In this document: positions 63,793 to 64,000 of the stretch, in pieces | How the letters are laid out: every line of letters starts with the position of its first letter | How positions within the stretch are numbered: the first letter of the stretch is position 1 | NCBI RefSeq assembly: GCF_020360975.1 | Contig: NW_025408671.1 | Location: 1,550,001 to 1,614,000, forward strand | DNA from: Hirsutella rhossiliensis | Taxonomy: Eukaryota > Ascomycota > Sordariomycetes > Hypocreales > Ophiocordycipitaceae | DNA: 64,000 nt | Reading direction: 5' to 3' | Position numbers and translations under genes: made by a program | The notes under the pieces: generated by a model | What the model was told of the DNA's origin: nothing | The model's input: only the letters and a program-made list of their open reading frames with translations | Database searches by the model: none

Positions 63793-64000
63793 TTAACGCT
63801 CTCTCTTGAAAACAGTCTCACCTTCTGCCACACCGAGGCTTACTTTGCTTTCCCACGTCACCTTCAATCCCGAGACCTTTCCATCGGCTTCTTTTTCGAA
63901 CTCGGCCGCGTAAACCTGGCCGGGATCGTCCATTTCATCCTGCCAGCTCGCGTACGCAATCCATTTCTCTCCAGTGACATGGTAGAGCCGCATTGCTAGT
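63793..64000 (-). CDS. 3' end of a minus-strand gene, perhaps serine hydrolase (beta-lactamase-like)
   Basis: Partial. The frame is open from the window edge to a stop at 63793. The visible 66-68 residues (RLYHVTGEKWIAYASWQDEM, then YAAEFEKEADGKVSGLKVTW, closing in a basic tail) look like the C-terminal beta barrel that follows the catalytic domain in fungal beta-lactamase-like serine hydrolases, which ends with a 'aaeF..g.dGkV..l.v.' strand pair. The catalytic part lies outside the window, so this is tentative. The orientation matches the two glycosyltransferases, and all three may form one cluster. Confidence 0.4.
   Translation of the reverse strand, partial: LAMRLYHVTGEKWIAYASWQDEMDDPGQVYAAEFEKEADGKVSGLKVTWESKVSLGVAEGETVFKRER

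Noticed and set aside
1..64000. tRNA, rRNA, CRISPR array, bacterial operon or phage features
   Set aside because: No cloverleaf with a GGTTCGA T-loop, no rRNA-like stretch and no spaced direct repeats were seen by eye; the gene structure is eukaryotic. A tRNA scan was not possible, so small RNA genes could be missed.

Overview
The window reads as nuclear DNA of a filamentous ascomycete. Its genes carry 50-90 nt GT-AG introns with CTAAC/CTGAC-like branch sites. The gene families are typical of Pezizomycotina: HET domain, FunK1, SRPK-like kinase, LysM secreted protein, CetA/BYS1 family, UstYa-like and a cAMP-receptor-like GPCR. Long tracts are depleted in CpA/TpG and rich in TpA, the signature of repeat-induced point mutation (RIP). 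A Sordariomycete, perhaps of Hypocreales, is my best guess; I cannot name a species. All gene models are mine and were made by hand: splice sites come from frame continuity, and no homology search was run.

Layout. 0.6-3.6 kb: a secreted kelch protein, a weak UstYa-like relic and a frameshifted ankyrin gene. 3.68-10.71 kb: a complete but RIP-destroyed Ty1/Copia element with 290-bp LTRs and a 5-bp target duplication. 10.7-14.0 kb: a broken secreted repeat peptide, an intact five-exon SRPK-like kinase and a FunK1 fragment. 14.24-19.66 kb: a young Ty3/Gypsy chromovirus (minus strand) with an apparently self-complementary primer site. 20.2-26.1 kb: an alkylsulfatase-type metallo-beta-lactamase, a small NAD(P)-binding protein and a 7TM receptor. 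26.97-32.73 kb: a young Copia element (minus strand). 32.7-35.9 kb: an AT-rich relic with an inverted-repeat element, and a proline-rich secreted peptide. 36-46.4 kb is the main gene block: a large secreted modular protein ending in CBM20, a hotdog thioesterase, a C2-domain protein and a ten-exon PhoD phosphatase. 47.8-55.2 kb: relics (LINE, a dispersed 75-bp repeat, a RIP-killed CetA/BYS1 gene) between a small secreted protein and a two-LysM protein. 55.2-57.2 kb: a HET-domain gene. 60-64 kb: two glycosyltransferase genes in tandem plus the 3' end of a third minus-strand gene.

How the parts relate. Gene islands alternate with transposon and RIP blocks, and the secreted or rapidly evolving genes (LysM, small secreted proteins, HET, ankyrin, CBM20 protein) lie in or beside the repeat blocks. 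The kinase, SDR, thioesterase, C2 and PhoD genes are intact. The two young LTR elements differ between their own LTRs by indels only, mostly in homopolymers, and their reading frames are broken mainly by frame changes. They are either very recent or imperfectly polished in the assembly.

The observations I would follow first are the 779-residue secreted protein with an unrecognised duplicated module, three tandem Cys repeats and a CBM20; the two retroelement priming solutions (self-priming in the Gypsy element, initiator-tRNA anticodon-arm priming in both Copia elements); the mirror-image RIP edges of the old Copia element; and the RIP-nonsense CetA/BYS1 pseudogene.
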